Positions 46,160-56,831 of a stretch of DNA of 64,000 bases are shown here, one piece after another (the stretch's first letter is position 1; every line of letters begins with the position of its first letter). The position numbers were made by a program, and so were the translations under genes. Source of the DNA: Dryocosmus kuriphilus (taxonomy: Eukaryota; Arthropoda; Insecta; Hymenoptera; Cynipidae); contig CM076193.1 of assembly GCA_038277395.1 (NCBI GenBank), positions 88,365,583-88,429,582 of the forward strand. The letters run 5' to 3'. The notes below the pieces were generated by a model. The model saw only the letters and a list, made by a program, of their open reading frames with translations. It made no database searches and was not told the origin of the DNA.

Positions 46160-46459
46160 AGTGAAGTGTGAAGAATGCGATTCCTATTTTCTAAACAGAA
46201 GCTCAATGTACAGACATATGAAGGAAGTCCATGAGATGAAACTGAATTACCATACAATGCCGAAAATAGGGTGCCCTAAGTGCGATACTTCGTACAGAGT
46301 GTATCAAGATCTACAAGACCATCTTTCTGCTTGCCATAATGTTATCATGGAAACTGAAACTCTTCACTTCAAATCTATAGAAGGCACGAATTTTGTTTTA
46401 TATATGTGTAATGTTGCATCAGTTCAAAAGCTGAAAAAATTAGAATAAATTGTATCAAA

Positions 46460-46678
46460 GACCGAATCCATTTCAAATCATACAGACAGTGCATTGTGGT
46501 CAAAGGCTTTATAGTTTTAAAAAAATATGTCTTTTTTGAAAAACAACAAATTGACTTTTTTTCAAAAAGGAAAAATACGTGTCGCCTTATTTCCTTTGAA
46601 AAGTAACATATTTCATCGGCAACCGATTCTGCGATTTGAAGTTGCACTGCCTGCGTATGATTTGAAATGGATTCGGTC
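46460..46678. mobile_element. 219-bp palindromic MITE in MULE intron 2
   Basis: Ends GACCGAATCCATTTCAAATC and GATTTGAAATGGATTCGGTC are perfect inverted repeats, and CAAA at 46456-46459 and 46679-46682 is a 4-bp target duplication. Internal sequence (AACATATTTCATCGGCAACC) resembles a decayed copy near 10220-10290. Confidence 0.85.
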
Positions 46679-49088
46679 CAAAGTAAAATGATAAAATTAT
46701 TAGAAATTTTAATTTAAAATTATTGAACTATAAAGATTTTAAAATGAAACTTGTACATTAAAATGAAACTTGACATTAAAAACTTTAATCTGGAATTTTT
46801 CGATTTTCATCGTTTGTAAGTAATTGTTATTAAAACATTATAATCTATAATTTCGCAATTTTTAACGATTTTTATTTAAAATCAAGCAATATTTAATGGT
46901 AAGGTTGAAAATTATTCAGCACTTATTAAGGCTTTTAATTTGAAATAAATTTGCAGAATCTTAAATGGTTCAATTTCAAAATCGTGAAAATTCAACTTCT
47001 TTTAAAATTATGACTATTGTAGGTATTTATAAACATTTTCCTTATGAATTGCAGAATTCGAATCCTGGAAATCGGCTCAAGAGGAAGACACACTTTCAAA
47101 GTTTATCAAGAGGACATCGAAAGATAATAATGTTTATTATTTATGCCATCGATCGGGAAAGAAGCGTGTTAAACATCAGCTTCCCAAAAATCTTATTTGG
47201 AAGCCTTCAGCAAAATTTGGAAGATGTTGCCCGGCAATGATGAAAACAATGCAGGACGAAAAAGGAATCCATGTTACTTTTCAAAAGACGCACTCTGGAC
47301 ACGATAAAAACATCAGATATCTTCAACTTACCAAGGATGAGAGAATTATGCTGGCTGATCGGATAAAAACCGGAATACCTTTTGACCGAATTATCAAGGA
47401 TGTGACAGACTTGGCCACGACTCAAAAAAAAGTTACGCGAATTCAATTTGTGGATAAAAGGGATCTGCACAATATTGTTAAAGAATTTAATCTGGACCAT
47501 GATCGCGTAGACAACAACGATGCTTGGAGTGTACATCTGTGGATCCAGCAGCAGAAGGAGTTGGGTTCTGACTGTCCTGTTCTATATTATAAGCAGCAAG
47601 ACCATCACGATCCTGACAGCAAGCTGAGTGATGAAGACTTCATGATTGTTATAATGATCCGAGTATCAACAAAAAGAACTTACCAAATTCGCGACGGATA
47701 AGGTGTGTATTGATAGTACGCATGGTACTACGCAATACGATTTCCAGTTGACAACCATCATGAGCGTGGATGAATATGGTAAAGGAGTACCTATAGCTGA
47801 GTGCATTAGCAACAGAGTTGATTCAGTTGCAATGGCAGAATTTTTTGAGGCTGTAGCGAAAAAGGTTGGCAAAATAGCTACCAAAACTCTGATGAGTGAT
47901 GATGCTCCAGCATATGTCAACGCTTGGTCACAAGTGATGGGTCAACCTGATAATCATCTGCTTTGCGCTTGGCACGTGGAACGAAGCTGGGCAGATAATA
48001 TCCATAAAATAAAAGATCCAGTGAAACGAGAGGAGGTGCATAACAAATGTAGGATATTAATGAAAATGACAGACGAGAAGGAATTCAAGGACCATCTTCA
48101 AGATTTCGTGAACGATTGCCTCTCTGATTCAAGCAAACGAGAATTTGGTCAATACTTTCGACGATATTATACAAATCGTCCAGAGAAATGGGCATATTGC
48201 TATCGTCTAAGACTGGGTTTAAATACAAATATGTTCCTGGAAGCCTTCCACAAAAAATTAAAATATTGCTACATGAAGGGTAAAAAGAACAGAAGGGTGG
48301 ATATGATTGTGGCACATCTTCTCCAGTTAACACGTGACATAATGTTCGAGAGAATGTCTCGTGCGTCAAAAAACACACCAACCTTTAGGATGAGATTGAT
48401 TGCGGAGAGTCATCGCAAAAGCATTGAAGTCCTCGATTCAATGATTCTTCTCGTTGGTGACAACGAATGGCGAGTTCGATCCCTGAATAATAAAAGAGGT
48501 CCATACAGCGTGAAGATCAACAGTTCAATGGAATGTGAAGGATGCCCACTGTCTTGCCCAGTATGTAAAGTATGTATCCACCAATTCACATGCACATGTG
48601 TGGACAACTGCATCAGAGTAAATATGTGTAAGCACATTCATGCCTGAATCAGAGACAAAGTCAACAGCGAAGTAACATCTGCCGAAGATCTTGAAGTATC
48701 TACGGAAAAAGAAAATCGCAGAGATCAGTTTTTTAATGAACAGGTAGCCCTTGTAGTAGAAACATCGAAAAATCAGTCTACTATTAGAGATTCGGTAAGT
48801 GATAAATTAAAAATAAAAACTTTAATGGATATGGCCTCCAACATGGCAACGAAAGCTTCGGGTGATGCCGTTCCTGGGGTGCTTCAAGCTACCGAAAGAT
48901 TTCTTCAAGAAATTCAACACTTATGCAATAATGATTGTACATCCAGTGTGTTTTCCTTTGACCCGATTGCTGCACATCCCAACAACTCGAAAATCGAACC
49001 CCAACGGTTCCACTCAACAAAAAAACCTTGCCGCACGCGGAAACGTTTATTAGAGTCTGCGAATAAGAGCAAAGTAAACGAAACAATT

Positions 49089-49789
49089 AATGTGCCTTGT
49101 GATTTTGACCACACATATTTTGCAGCAAATAAATAAATGTAAACAAAATATGTGGGTCATTTTCACATAACTTAAGTTTTTCACATAGGTTTAAGTTATT
49201 TTTTACGAAGATTGATTAGGTCTGATTTGTTGCAAAGGCTGTTAGATAGGATTATTTTTAATTTATGATATCGATAGTGGAGTCAATGATGGCAACTTTT
49301 GCGTCAAGATAATTTTTTTGTATTAGGTGGGATAAGCGAATTAAGAAATTAATTAACTTTTTTTTAATGCAATATTTTGTTGGATATCTCAAAACTGACG
49401 TAACGAGGAAGAAAATGCTAATTAGAATTTAAGTAAAAAAATATATCCCAAAGACTTTATGTCATACGACTAAACTTAGACATTTTCTCAAATATTTACA
49501 CTGATTGCAATTTTTTTAATGTATTATATTTTTATAGTTATAAAATATGCGAAATATATTTAAAAACTATAGTGCGCAATAAAAAAAATTAGTAAAAAGT
49601 ACAAAAAAATGAATTGAATTATATTTAATTTACATGATTTGACAAAACTCCCAATACAGTACTATTATCCAGTTTTTTAAATTCAAAAATCGCGCCAAAT
49701 ACGTTTCTATTTCCGAAATGAGCCGAAATGAGGCGAAGATAGCCGACCTGAGGAAAGATCCATGTTCGGGTTGTACCCAAATCCGCTCG
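49089..49789 (-). repeat. Right TIR of the MULE
   Basis: Mirror of the left TIR. Its inner end overlaps the last roughly 16 codons of the transposase (to the TAA at 49134-49136), so the left TIR carries an antisense copy of that coding end. Confidence 0.9.
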
Positions 49790-49798
49790 TGTTTCTAG

Positions 49799-50099
49799 TG
49801 GTGGATACACGCTGCGCCTCGGCTTGATAGAACCCACCTATTGCGCATGGACGCGAAAGGGTGAGTCCTCCCAAACACGTAACCTAACATTCGCGACATC
49901 AATTTTCATATTAACCATTTAAATAAACGCCTCAATCACATCAAATTGAACATACATAGATAAAATCAATATTAATACAGAATTCTGTGCTTTTTTTTAT
50001 TCTGTTATTTTTTTCCTCTGCAGAGGAAAAAAATAAATTTTTCAATCTTCCAACTTAAAATTCAAAAAATTATCAAAATTTTATAACGATATACATAAC
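49799..50099. other. Sequence between the MULE and the Penelope fragment
   Basis: No gene seen. The first about 80 bp are GC-rich and continue the sequence left of the MULE across its target duplication, so they may be the 5' part of the THAP-DDE_4 transposon. The remainder is AT-rich with a short hairpin (TTTTTTTCCTCTGCAGAGGAAAAAA near 50008). Confidence 0.5.
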
Positions 50100-51095
50100 A
50101 TGAAATTTAAAAATATATATAAAAAAACTTTTGATAGACATCACAATAATAGTAACAATAATCTTAACACCAATAATAACAATGATAACAATTGGTTAAA
50201 AAATTATACTGATTTGCAAATACCACCGGACGTTAAGGCTGCTGGCCGAGGTGTCAAAAAACTGTGCTGTCGCCTTAATTCCTATTCAATTCCATCTGTT
50301 TTCGTATATACGACTTATGTATTTTAAAGAGACACTTTGCAAAAAAATTTCCTCAACCCGGAAGGGGTTCACGGTTGTATGAGGTGCGCTTAGTATACAG
50401 TTTTCCGAAAAAAGTAAAAATATCTGTGCTAAAATACGATAATGGAAAACCATTGGAACTCTTTCTCTACTTCCCCTCATTTCAACACTTTTCCATTATC
50501 GTATTTTAGTACAGATATTTTTACTTTTTTTACCTCATACAACCGTGAACCCCTTCCGGGTTGAGGAAATTTTTTTGCAAAGTGTCTCTTTAAAATACAT
50601 AAGTCGTATATACGAAAACAGATGGAATTGAATAGGAATTAAGGCGACAACACATTTCTAACCTATTTTTCGACACCTCGGCCAACAGCCTTAATGACAT
50701 CGCTAAGTTAGGCCCGGATTTTAGTGATCCCTCAAAAATTTCGAGTATTGATATAATCGAAACAATTAAAAAGGTTGAAGTCACATTAGAGAAATTGAAT
50801 CTTGTAACAAATGTCAAAAACGGAACCCATGACAGTGTAACAACTAATCTTAGAAAGGCCATGAAAGTTGAAAAACACATAACTGCACAAGATCGAGAAT
50901 TCGCACGAAAATTAATAACTACAAAGACCTTTCTTAAGAATAATACACACATATTTTTGACTAGAGCAGACAAGGGTAACGCCACAGTTTGTTTGAGAAA
51001 ATCCGAATACAATAACAAAATGTCAGAACTTTTTTCAGATTCATCCACATATACAAAATTAAAAAAGACCCCCTTAAAAAATTGCAAGTTAACAA
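50100..51095 (+). pseudogene. Penelope-like element, N-terminal ORF fragment
   Basis: The frame begins with an Asn-rich stretch, then WLKNYTDLQIPPDV, is cut by a TTAA foldback (50237-50690), and resumes NDIAKLGPDFSDP. It continues with IETIKKVEVTLEKL, IFLTRADKGNATVCLRKSEY near 50955 and LFSDSSTYTKLKKTPLKN near 51030. The ADKGN(A/T)xV motif followed by the Y-x-KL region is a hallmark of the N-terminal part of Penelope-like RT proteins. The RT core and GIY-YIG endonuclease are absent: sequence changes at about 51090 to a GGATCCAAAGGGGGG / C14 segment from some other repeat. Confidence 0.8.
50237..50690. mobile_element. 454-bp TTAA foldback element
   Basis: TTAA at 50233-50236 and 50691-50694 flank an almost complete palindrome starting GGCTGCTGGCCGAGGTGTC and ending GACACCTCGGCCAACAGCC. 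The left arm has an extra segment of about 24 bp (GCGCTTAGTATACAG...) near 50387. Excision with one TTAA joins PPDV to NDIAKL in frame in the Penelope ORF. Confidence 0.92.
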
Positions 51096-51128
51096 GGCGC
51101 GGATCCAAAGGGGGGCCACGGCGGCTTG

Positions 51129-51142
51129 CCCCCCCCCCCCCC
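51129..51142. repeat. C14 homopolymer
   Basis: A run of 14 C within a GC-rich segment (about 51090-51160) that truncates the Penelope fragment. Possibly the end of another element or an assembly-sensitive site. Confidence 0.8.
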
Positions 51143-52749
51143 AAGCCCAGACTCGAATTTTTCAAATAAGATAATTGAAGTTTACTATACAGGGTGTCCC
51201 GGTACTCAAAATACGTTTTCATATTTCTGAATTCCAAAAAAAAAAAATGGAGTTGAAGATTATAATAAAATTTGTTTGCTAAGTTAATAATTACTGAGTT
51301 TATTAACAATTAAAGATAACCAATCAGAAGGACGCGTTAGGAGGAAGGCAGTATACGTGTCACCGACGATAGTGTATGCGCAAACAAGTTCAGTTATAGT
51401 ATAATTCACCCCTGTGATCGTTTTTCCAGAAGTTTTTGACTCTGGTGCAACTTCACACTTCGACGAGATTTAAAAAATATGTCCTCCCCAAACCAAATAA
51501 GTCAGCATTGTTCGACGGATTAATTACCTCACTTGAGTTGTACATGTTACTCGAATTCTGTAGAATTCTCTGTAATTCCGTAGAATTCCCTTAATCAATT
51601 TTGAATTAATTACAAGTTCTTTTTAATACCTGTGATGTCACTAAAGTAAACCTTGAATTATTTTGGTTTAACTACAAGTGAATCAAGATCTATTTGCTAT
51701 TTAGATTCTGAAGAAGCCCTTTAAAAACCTTGAGATTCATTTAATGTTTTTTTAACACTTTTGAAATAATTAAAATAAAATAAATTAATTTTTTTAAAAA
51801 GTGTTTTCAATTCCCTGGATTCTTATGAGTTCTTTGAATTCTTCAACAGTCATTGCACTTTTTTTAATTATTCCGAAATTGGTCAAGTTGGGTGAAGGGT
51901 TAAACCACAAGCGAATCAAAATTTATTAATCACTATTTGAATTCTGTGGACGTTCCTTAAAAAACTTAGAATTTATTTATGTTTTGCTGAATACTTTTAA
52001 AATCATAAGAATAAATCTTAAATTATTTTGAATTTCAAGTCTTCTGAATTCTTCTGTATTATTCTAAAACCCTTGGCCTTTTACAAAATCTTGCCAAATT
52101 AGTCAAGATATATCAGAGGATTAACTACTAGTAAATAAAGTTGTACACGTTATAATATTTTAATTTCTGTAGAATTCTTTTAAACATTTTATAATTTTTT
52201 AAAATCTTTTTAATACTTTTAAAATCATTACCATACACGTTGACCTATTTTATATTCAAATCTTTTGAATTCTTTCGAACTCTCTGAATTCTTCTTAATC
52301 TATTGCACCCAATAATTTTCTAATGCAATAGTTGTTTATTCCAGTGCACGCATGTAAGAAAAAGTATCAAGCTACTTTTTGCCGAGTTTATTTTTACCTA
52401 CATAACAACAATAAATAAGTCTGCCTGATTATACCCTTAATAAAATGCGACATCTTTTATTACAGTCTTGAGCTGCCATCCGGGCATTTGTTACATTTAA
52501 TTGCATTTAATTAAATAAACAAGTTTTAAACAAAGTATTTTTCAGGACCTTGCCAAAACCTTCGATCCATTTCTTTGCTGATACTTCAAGAAAATAATTC
52601 CGACCCATTCATGGCTATAACGTCTAATATTATCTAATTTTTTCCAAATCTATCTATCCGTCAGTACCAAAATGAAATGAAAGTTTCGGCTGGGTCCGTA
52701 GTGTTTTTATTAAAAATTAGATTAATTTTGAAGAATTTTAGAGAAAAAA

Positions 52750-53065
52750 ATCTGCCCGCTTCGCGGGCACATTCTCATCGCGCCCTTCTCGCAAAGTATG
52801 AGAGCGCTTAGGGCGCGCGATCTGATGATCGTCGCGCTTCACGCTCCGATATATTTAAGCCCCGCGCTTCACGCTCGGATGTTTTTGGTCCTTGCACATC
52901 GTGCTCGGTACTCGTTACGTGGGTCTTAAAATTTCAAAACACCTACTTTTAATGAGATTATTAAATTTGAATTTTGTATTAAAAATTACAAAAGAAATTA
53001 TTTTACTCAAGGCTCTATCGACCTTAAGGAATACATTCTCATCATGACACTCGCGCTTCGCGCTC
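52750..53065. repeat. GC-rich CGCTTCGCGCTCG-type motif cluster
   Basis: Short palindrome-like words recur: CCGCTTCGCGGG near 52756, CGCGCTTCACGCTC near 52833 and 52863, CATCGTGCTCGGTACTCG near 52898, CGCGCTTCGCGCTCG near 53051. They stand out against the AT-rich core. No frame is supported. Confidence 0.7.
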
Positions 53066-53184
53066 GACAACTACATTTTTTTTAAACACATTGTAGATTG
53101 ATAAAGTTTTTTTTTTTATGATTTTACAAATTTTCACAATGCAGGATTTCGGTTCTTAAAAGTAAAAAGATGAGTCTTATAAAT

Positions 53185-53775
53185 AAATTTTGTAGCTCTT
53201 TCCAAGGTGAATAATTCTGCTTGTTAATATTTTCTCATATCTTGCATAGTTTTGCTGAAAAGTGGTTTTCTTTATATTTCATAATATATTTCACGAATAA
53301 CTCAAAAACTACGCGTCTGCTCAAAAAAATGATAGAGAGCAAATTTGTAGATCTTTTTGAGTTGAACAACTTTGTTTGTTATTATTTTTTCGTATCTTGT
53401 ATAGTTTGGCGGGAAATTTGAAATTTTTATTTTTAATAACGTTTTCTCAATTAAAACAAAAACCGTGCATTTTATTAGAAAATATTTAATACAAAATTTT
53501 TAGATCTTTTTGAGTTGAACAACTTTGTTTATTATCAGTTTTTTCTTATCTTGAATATTCTGGCAAGAAAACACAGTTTTTTATTTTTAATAACATTTTC
53601 TCGATTAAAACAAAAACCGTGCATTTTATCAAAAAATATTTAAAATAAAATTTGTAGACTTTTTTAGATGAACAATTTTACTTTCTACTGTTTTTTTTTT
53701 TTTGTATCTCGCATAGTTTAGCCGCAAAATTGACTTTTTTGATTTTGTGAAAAACGTTTTTGATGGATAAAACCA
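53185..53775. repeat. About 155-bp tandem repeat, four diverged units
   Basis: The line AAATTTGTAGATCTTTTTGAG with its follow-on TTGAACAACTTTG recurs near 53187 (diverged), 53340, 53491 and 53650, and each unit has AAAACAAAAACCGTGCATTTTA-type sequence. The AACGACAGACAGACAGAC segment at 53875-53900 follows. Confidence 0.8.
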
Positions 53776-55674
53776 TAACCGTTGGTCAAAATCGACTGTG
53801 CACAATCCAATCCGATTAGTTCTTCGAAAGTTATCGCGGGAACAGACGTCGACGACGACAAAGACAACGACGACAAAGACAACGACAGACAGACAGACAC
53901 TGTCATAAAAACAGTTTTTTCGGATTCAGGGGGTTATGAAACGCGTCGAGATTTCATGAAATCCGCGAAAGTCAGTTTTCACATAAAACTAATACCTTCT
54001 CATTGAGATGAGAATGTAAAAAATTGAATTTAATTTCTAAATCTGAATTAGTAGTTTGTTACTAGTGAAATAGTGCTGGAATATTTACTAATTGCCTTAA
54101 TAAGCATTTTTAACTAACCACTATTAAAAAGTAGTTTTCTACTAATAAAATAGTATCGAATGGTTTACTAATTGCTGTAGTTAGCAGTTTTCTACTAATC
54201 TCTACTAGAAAACTACTACTTCACAATAAAATCTTGCTAATTCACTTCAGTAAAGGAGTTTTTTTTTACTCAAGCAAATTAATAAGAATTTTATCTGTAA
54301 TTTATTACTACAAATGCTGACTGAAGCAATTATTAAACGATGCGGCACTACCTTATTATAGCAGGTCTGCTAATTACTAATCAGAATTAAAATACACTTG
54401 TCTTATTTCTCAATATGTATGTATTGCACATTTTTCTATCAAACATACATTTATGTTGTTGAAAATTTCACAGAATTCAAATCTTGAGTAGATGTTGATT
54501 CACTTGTGGTTGAACCGTCCACCCAAGTTAAAAAATTTCGAAAAAAATTTTAAAAAGTTCAATGACTGTTGAAGAATTTAGAGAATTTAAAAGAATTCAT
54601 GAAATTCTTATGAATTCAGATAATTCAATAAACTTGAAATTAAACAAATTTAAGTTTTATTCTAATGACATAAAAAGTATTAAAAAATCATTAAATGATT
54701 TTCGCGATTTTCAAGAGACTTCCGCAGAATTTAAATAGTGTGTAGATTTTGATTCACTTGTAGTTAAACCGTTAACCTAACTTGACTAATTTCGAAACAA
54801 TTTAGAAAGTGCCAATGACTGTTGAAAAATTTATAAGAACTCATAAGCATCCGGGGAATTTAAAAGAATAGAAATTCGAAAAAATTTGAAGTTTATCCTA
54901 ATTATTTCAAAAGTATTCAGAAAACATGAAATTAATTCCAAGGTTCTTAAGAGACTTCCGCAGAATACAAATTGCGAATAGATCTCAATTCACTTGTAAA
55001 ACCATCGGCCAAACTTATTTAACTTCGAAATAATTGAAAAATGTGCAATTACTGGCGAAGAGTTCAGAGAATTCAGAACAATTCAGAAAAACTCATAAGA
55101 ATCCAGGGAATTGAAAACACTTAAAATCTTTTTTAAATAATAAAGTTTATTCTAATGATGTCAAAAGTGTTAAAAAACATTAAATGAATCTCAAGGTTTT
55201 TAAAGGACTTTCAAATAATTCAAGGTTTCTTTTAGTGACATCATATAGTTATTTTTAAAAAAAACTTGTAATTATTTCAAAATTGTTTCAGGGAATTCTA
55301 CGGAATTACAGAGAATTCTACAGAATTCGAGTAACATGTACAACTCAAGCGAGGTAATTAATCCGTCGAACAATGGTGACTTTTTGGCTTGAAGAGGACA
55401 TATTTTTTAAATCTCGTCGAAGTGCGAAGTTGCAACATAGTCACAACCTCCTGGAAAAACGATCGCAGGGGTAAATATACTAACTGAACTTGTTTACGCA
55501 TACACTATCGTCTGCGACACATGTACTGCCTTCCGCCTAACGCGTCCTTCTGTTATTGTTAATAACTCGGTAATTATTAACTTAGCAAAAAATTTTATTA
55601 TAATCTTCGACTCCATTTTTTCTTTGGGAATTCAGAAATATAAAAATCTATTTTGAGTACCGGGACACACTGTA

Positions 55675-56830
55675 CGTAATACTGGAAAGCGAATTCTCTT
55701 CTTGAATACGGTTATAGAGAAGGCATAAATTCCCAGCGTCTACTTGTCAAATTTAGCGCCCATTTTATATCATGTACCTAGTTACGTGGAGATACTCTGG
55801 TAAGTGGTAACGTATATCAATGTTACAATGTATTCCCAACACTGGCACTATCCCTCGTGAGTTGTGCGTCGTATCCACATGCGGCAGGAGAGCATGACTG
55901 CCGATGTAGATTCCCAATCATGTAATTCTCGCAGCCAATCAGGGTCTCGAATTTCTCATAGATGCAAGAGACATAATTTTATTGTGAATAACCATTTAAG
56001 GTGAACAGGGAGCGAACTCAGCTGATTGCGATTTATACTTTTACGATTGTTTCGGTTAAAATAGCGAAGTTTTTAAAACTTCAAATATTATTAATGAAAT
56101 TGAAGAATCACAAAAAACATCAATAATGGTAAATATTTTATTTCTGCATTCTGGATATTTTAATGCGACTTTAGTTTTTTGAAGATAAATTTTTTCAAGT
56201 TTCTTCATTCTTGGCTTCGTTATAAAAAGAAAGTGTTTGGCTTTATGTTGCCAAAAGTTCAAGCTGACACCAAGAAATGAAGAAATATTAAAATCAAGTA
56301 TTAATTGCATAAATTTAAAAAAAAATAAGACTTAAAAGTCAGAAGATTGTGCGTTTTAAAAATGGAAAAATTAATTTAATTTAAAAAAAAAACTAATAAC
56401 GTGAAAGTCAAAAAATACCTTCAAAAAGAAGTAAAAAATGTCGGAGAAAGCTTACTATTTTGGAATTTATCAATATTTTTTAAAATATTAAAATTTACTT
56501 ACTGTATTGAATAGAAATTTAATTAAAAGACTTCAATGTCAGAATTATTGAACTATATATTACTTTAATTGTTTCTTTGAAGAAAACTTGTTAAGCTACC
56601 AAGCACGAAATACAAATTATCATTCGAGAAGAAAGAAATTATGTTCTGAAATATCATAATTCAGGGTGTCTGCTGAACTGGCAGATGACCGGGAAATGAC
56701 AGTGAATTTATTCTTTGACCGGGAATTTTACAAGTTTTGAGAAGAAAATCTATCCAATCACTTGAAATATCACAAATTTTATATTAAAAATTGAAAAGAG
56801 TTCCACGTGAAAGTTTTAATTTGAACTTTA
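55675..56830. other. AT-rich interval, no gene
   Basis: A less AT-rich patch at 55740-55990 is unexplained. At 56663-56745 CAGGGTGTCTGCTGAACTGG with GACCGGGAA repeats resembles 10926-10990. Minus-strand frames here show no family features. Confidence 0.45.
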
Positions 56831-56831
56831 G

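Larger units (their letters stand above)
44252..49136 (+). pseudogene. MULE transposase: four C2H2 fingers, DDE domain, SWIM finger
   Basis: Exon 1 (44252-44480) encodes MDQCRACSVTFSNKF and two C2H2 fingers and ends at a GT donor (AAAGTAAGT). Exon 2 (46160-46382) adds two more fingers (CEECDSYF, CPKCDTSY); joining restores ...SKVKCEEC in phase. Exon 3 starts near 47055 with EFESWKSAQEED. The catalytic domain has IDSTHGT near 47707, LMSDDAPAY near 47890 and NMFLEAFHKKLK near 48230, matching the MULE D, D, E positions. A SWIM-type CTC ... CKHIH lies near 48600. Defects: a frameshift near 47675 and a TGA at 48646, beyond which the same frame stays open to 49136. Intron 2 needs a GC donor (GAAG|GCACGA). 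The protein would cut and paste the element. Confidence 0.85.
43439..49789 (+). mobile_element. Mutator-like element (MULE) with about 700-bp TIRs
   Basis: Inverted repeats at 43441-44145 and 49089-49789 bound 6.35 kb. TGTTTCTAG at 43430-43438 and 49790-49798 is a 9-bp target duplication, the usual Mutator size. Inside is one transposase gene with C2H2 fingers, a MULE DDE domain and a SWIM finger. The element sits about 250 bp upstream of the THAP transposase start, so it likely landed in that transposon's 5' region. The two TIRs look nearly identical by eye, suggesting a fairly recent insertion, though the transposase already carries a frameshift and a stop. Confidence 0.92.
51190..55672. 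mobile_element. TA-flanked nonautonomous element with about 1-kb inverted arms
   Basis: The left end CAGGGTGTCCCGGTACTCAA (51190) mirrors TTGAGTACCGGGACACACTG (to 55672), with TA on both outer sides. The match continues inward for about 400 bp at high identity (for example GGACGCGTTAGGAGGAAGGC against the complement near 55535), then more loosely to about 52320 and 54450. The inner arm parts are made of repeats of about 215-250 bp containing GATTCACTTGT-type sequence. The core (52.3-54.4 kb) has GC-rich hairpin motifs and a 155-bp tandem repeat. No transposase is present. TA duplication suggests Tc1/mariner-type mobilisation, but that is inference. Confidence 0.85.

Noticed and set aside
50280..50660. 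Frames sharing CCRLNSYSIPSVFVYTTYVF on both strands
   Set aside because: They are the two arms of the TTAA foldback, not genes.
53782..54006. Asp/Lys-rich 74-codon frame (DDDKDNDDKDNDRQTD)
   Set aside because: Derived from a simple GACGACAAAGACAAC and GACAGACA repeat; noncoding appearance.
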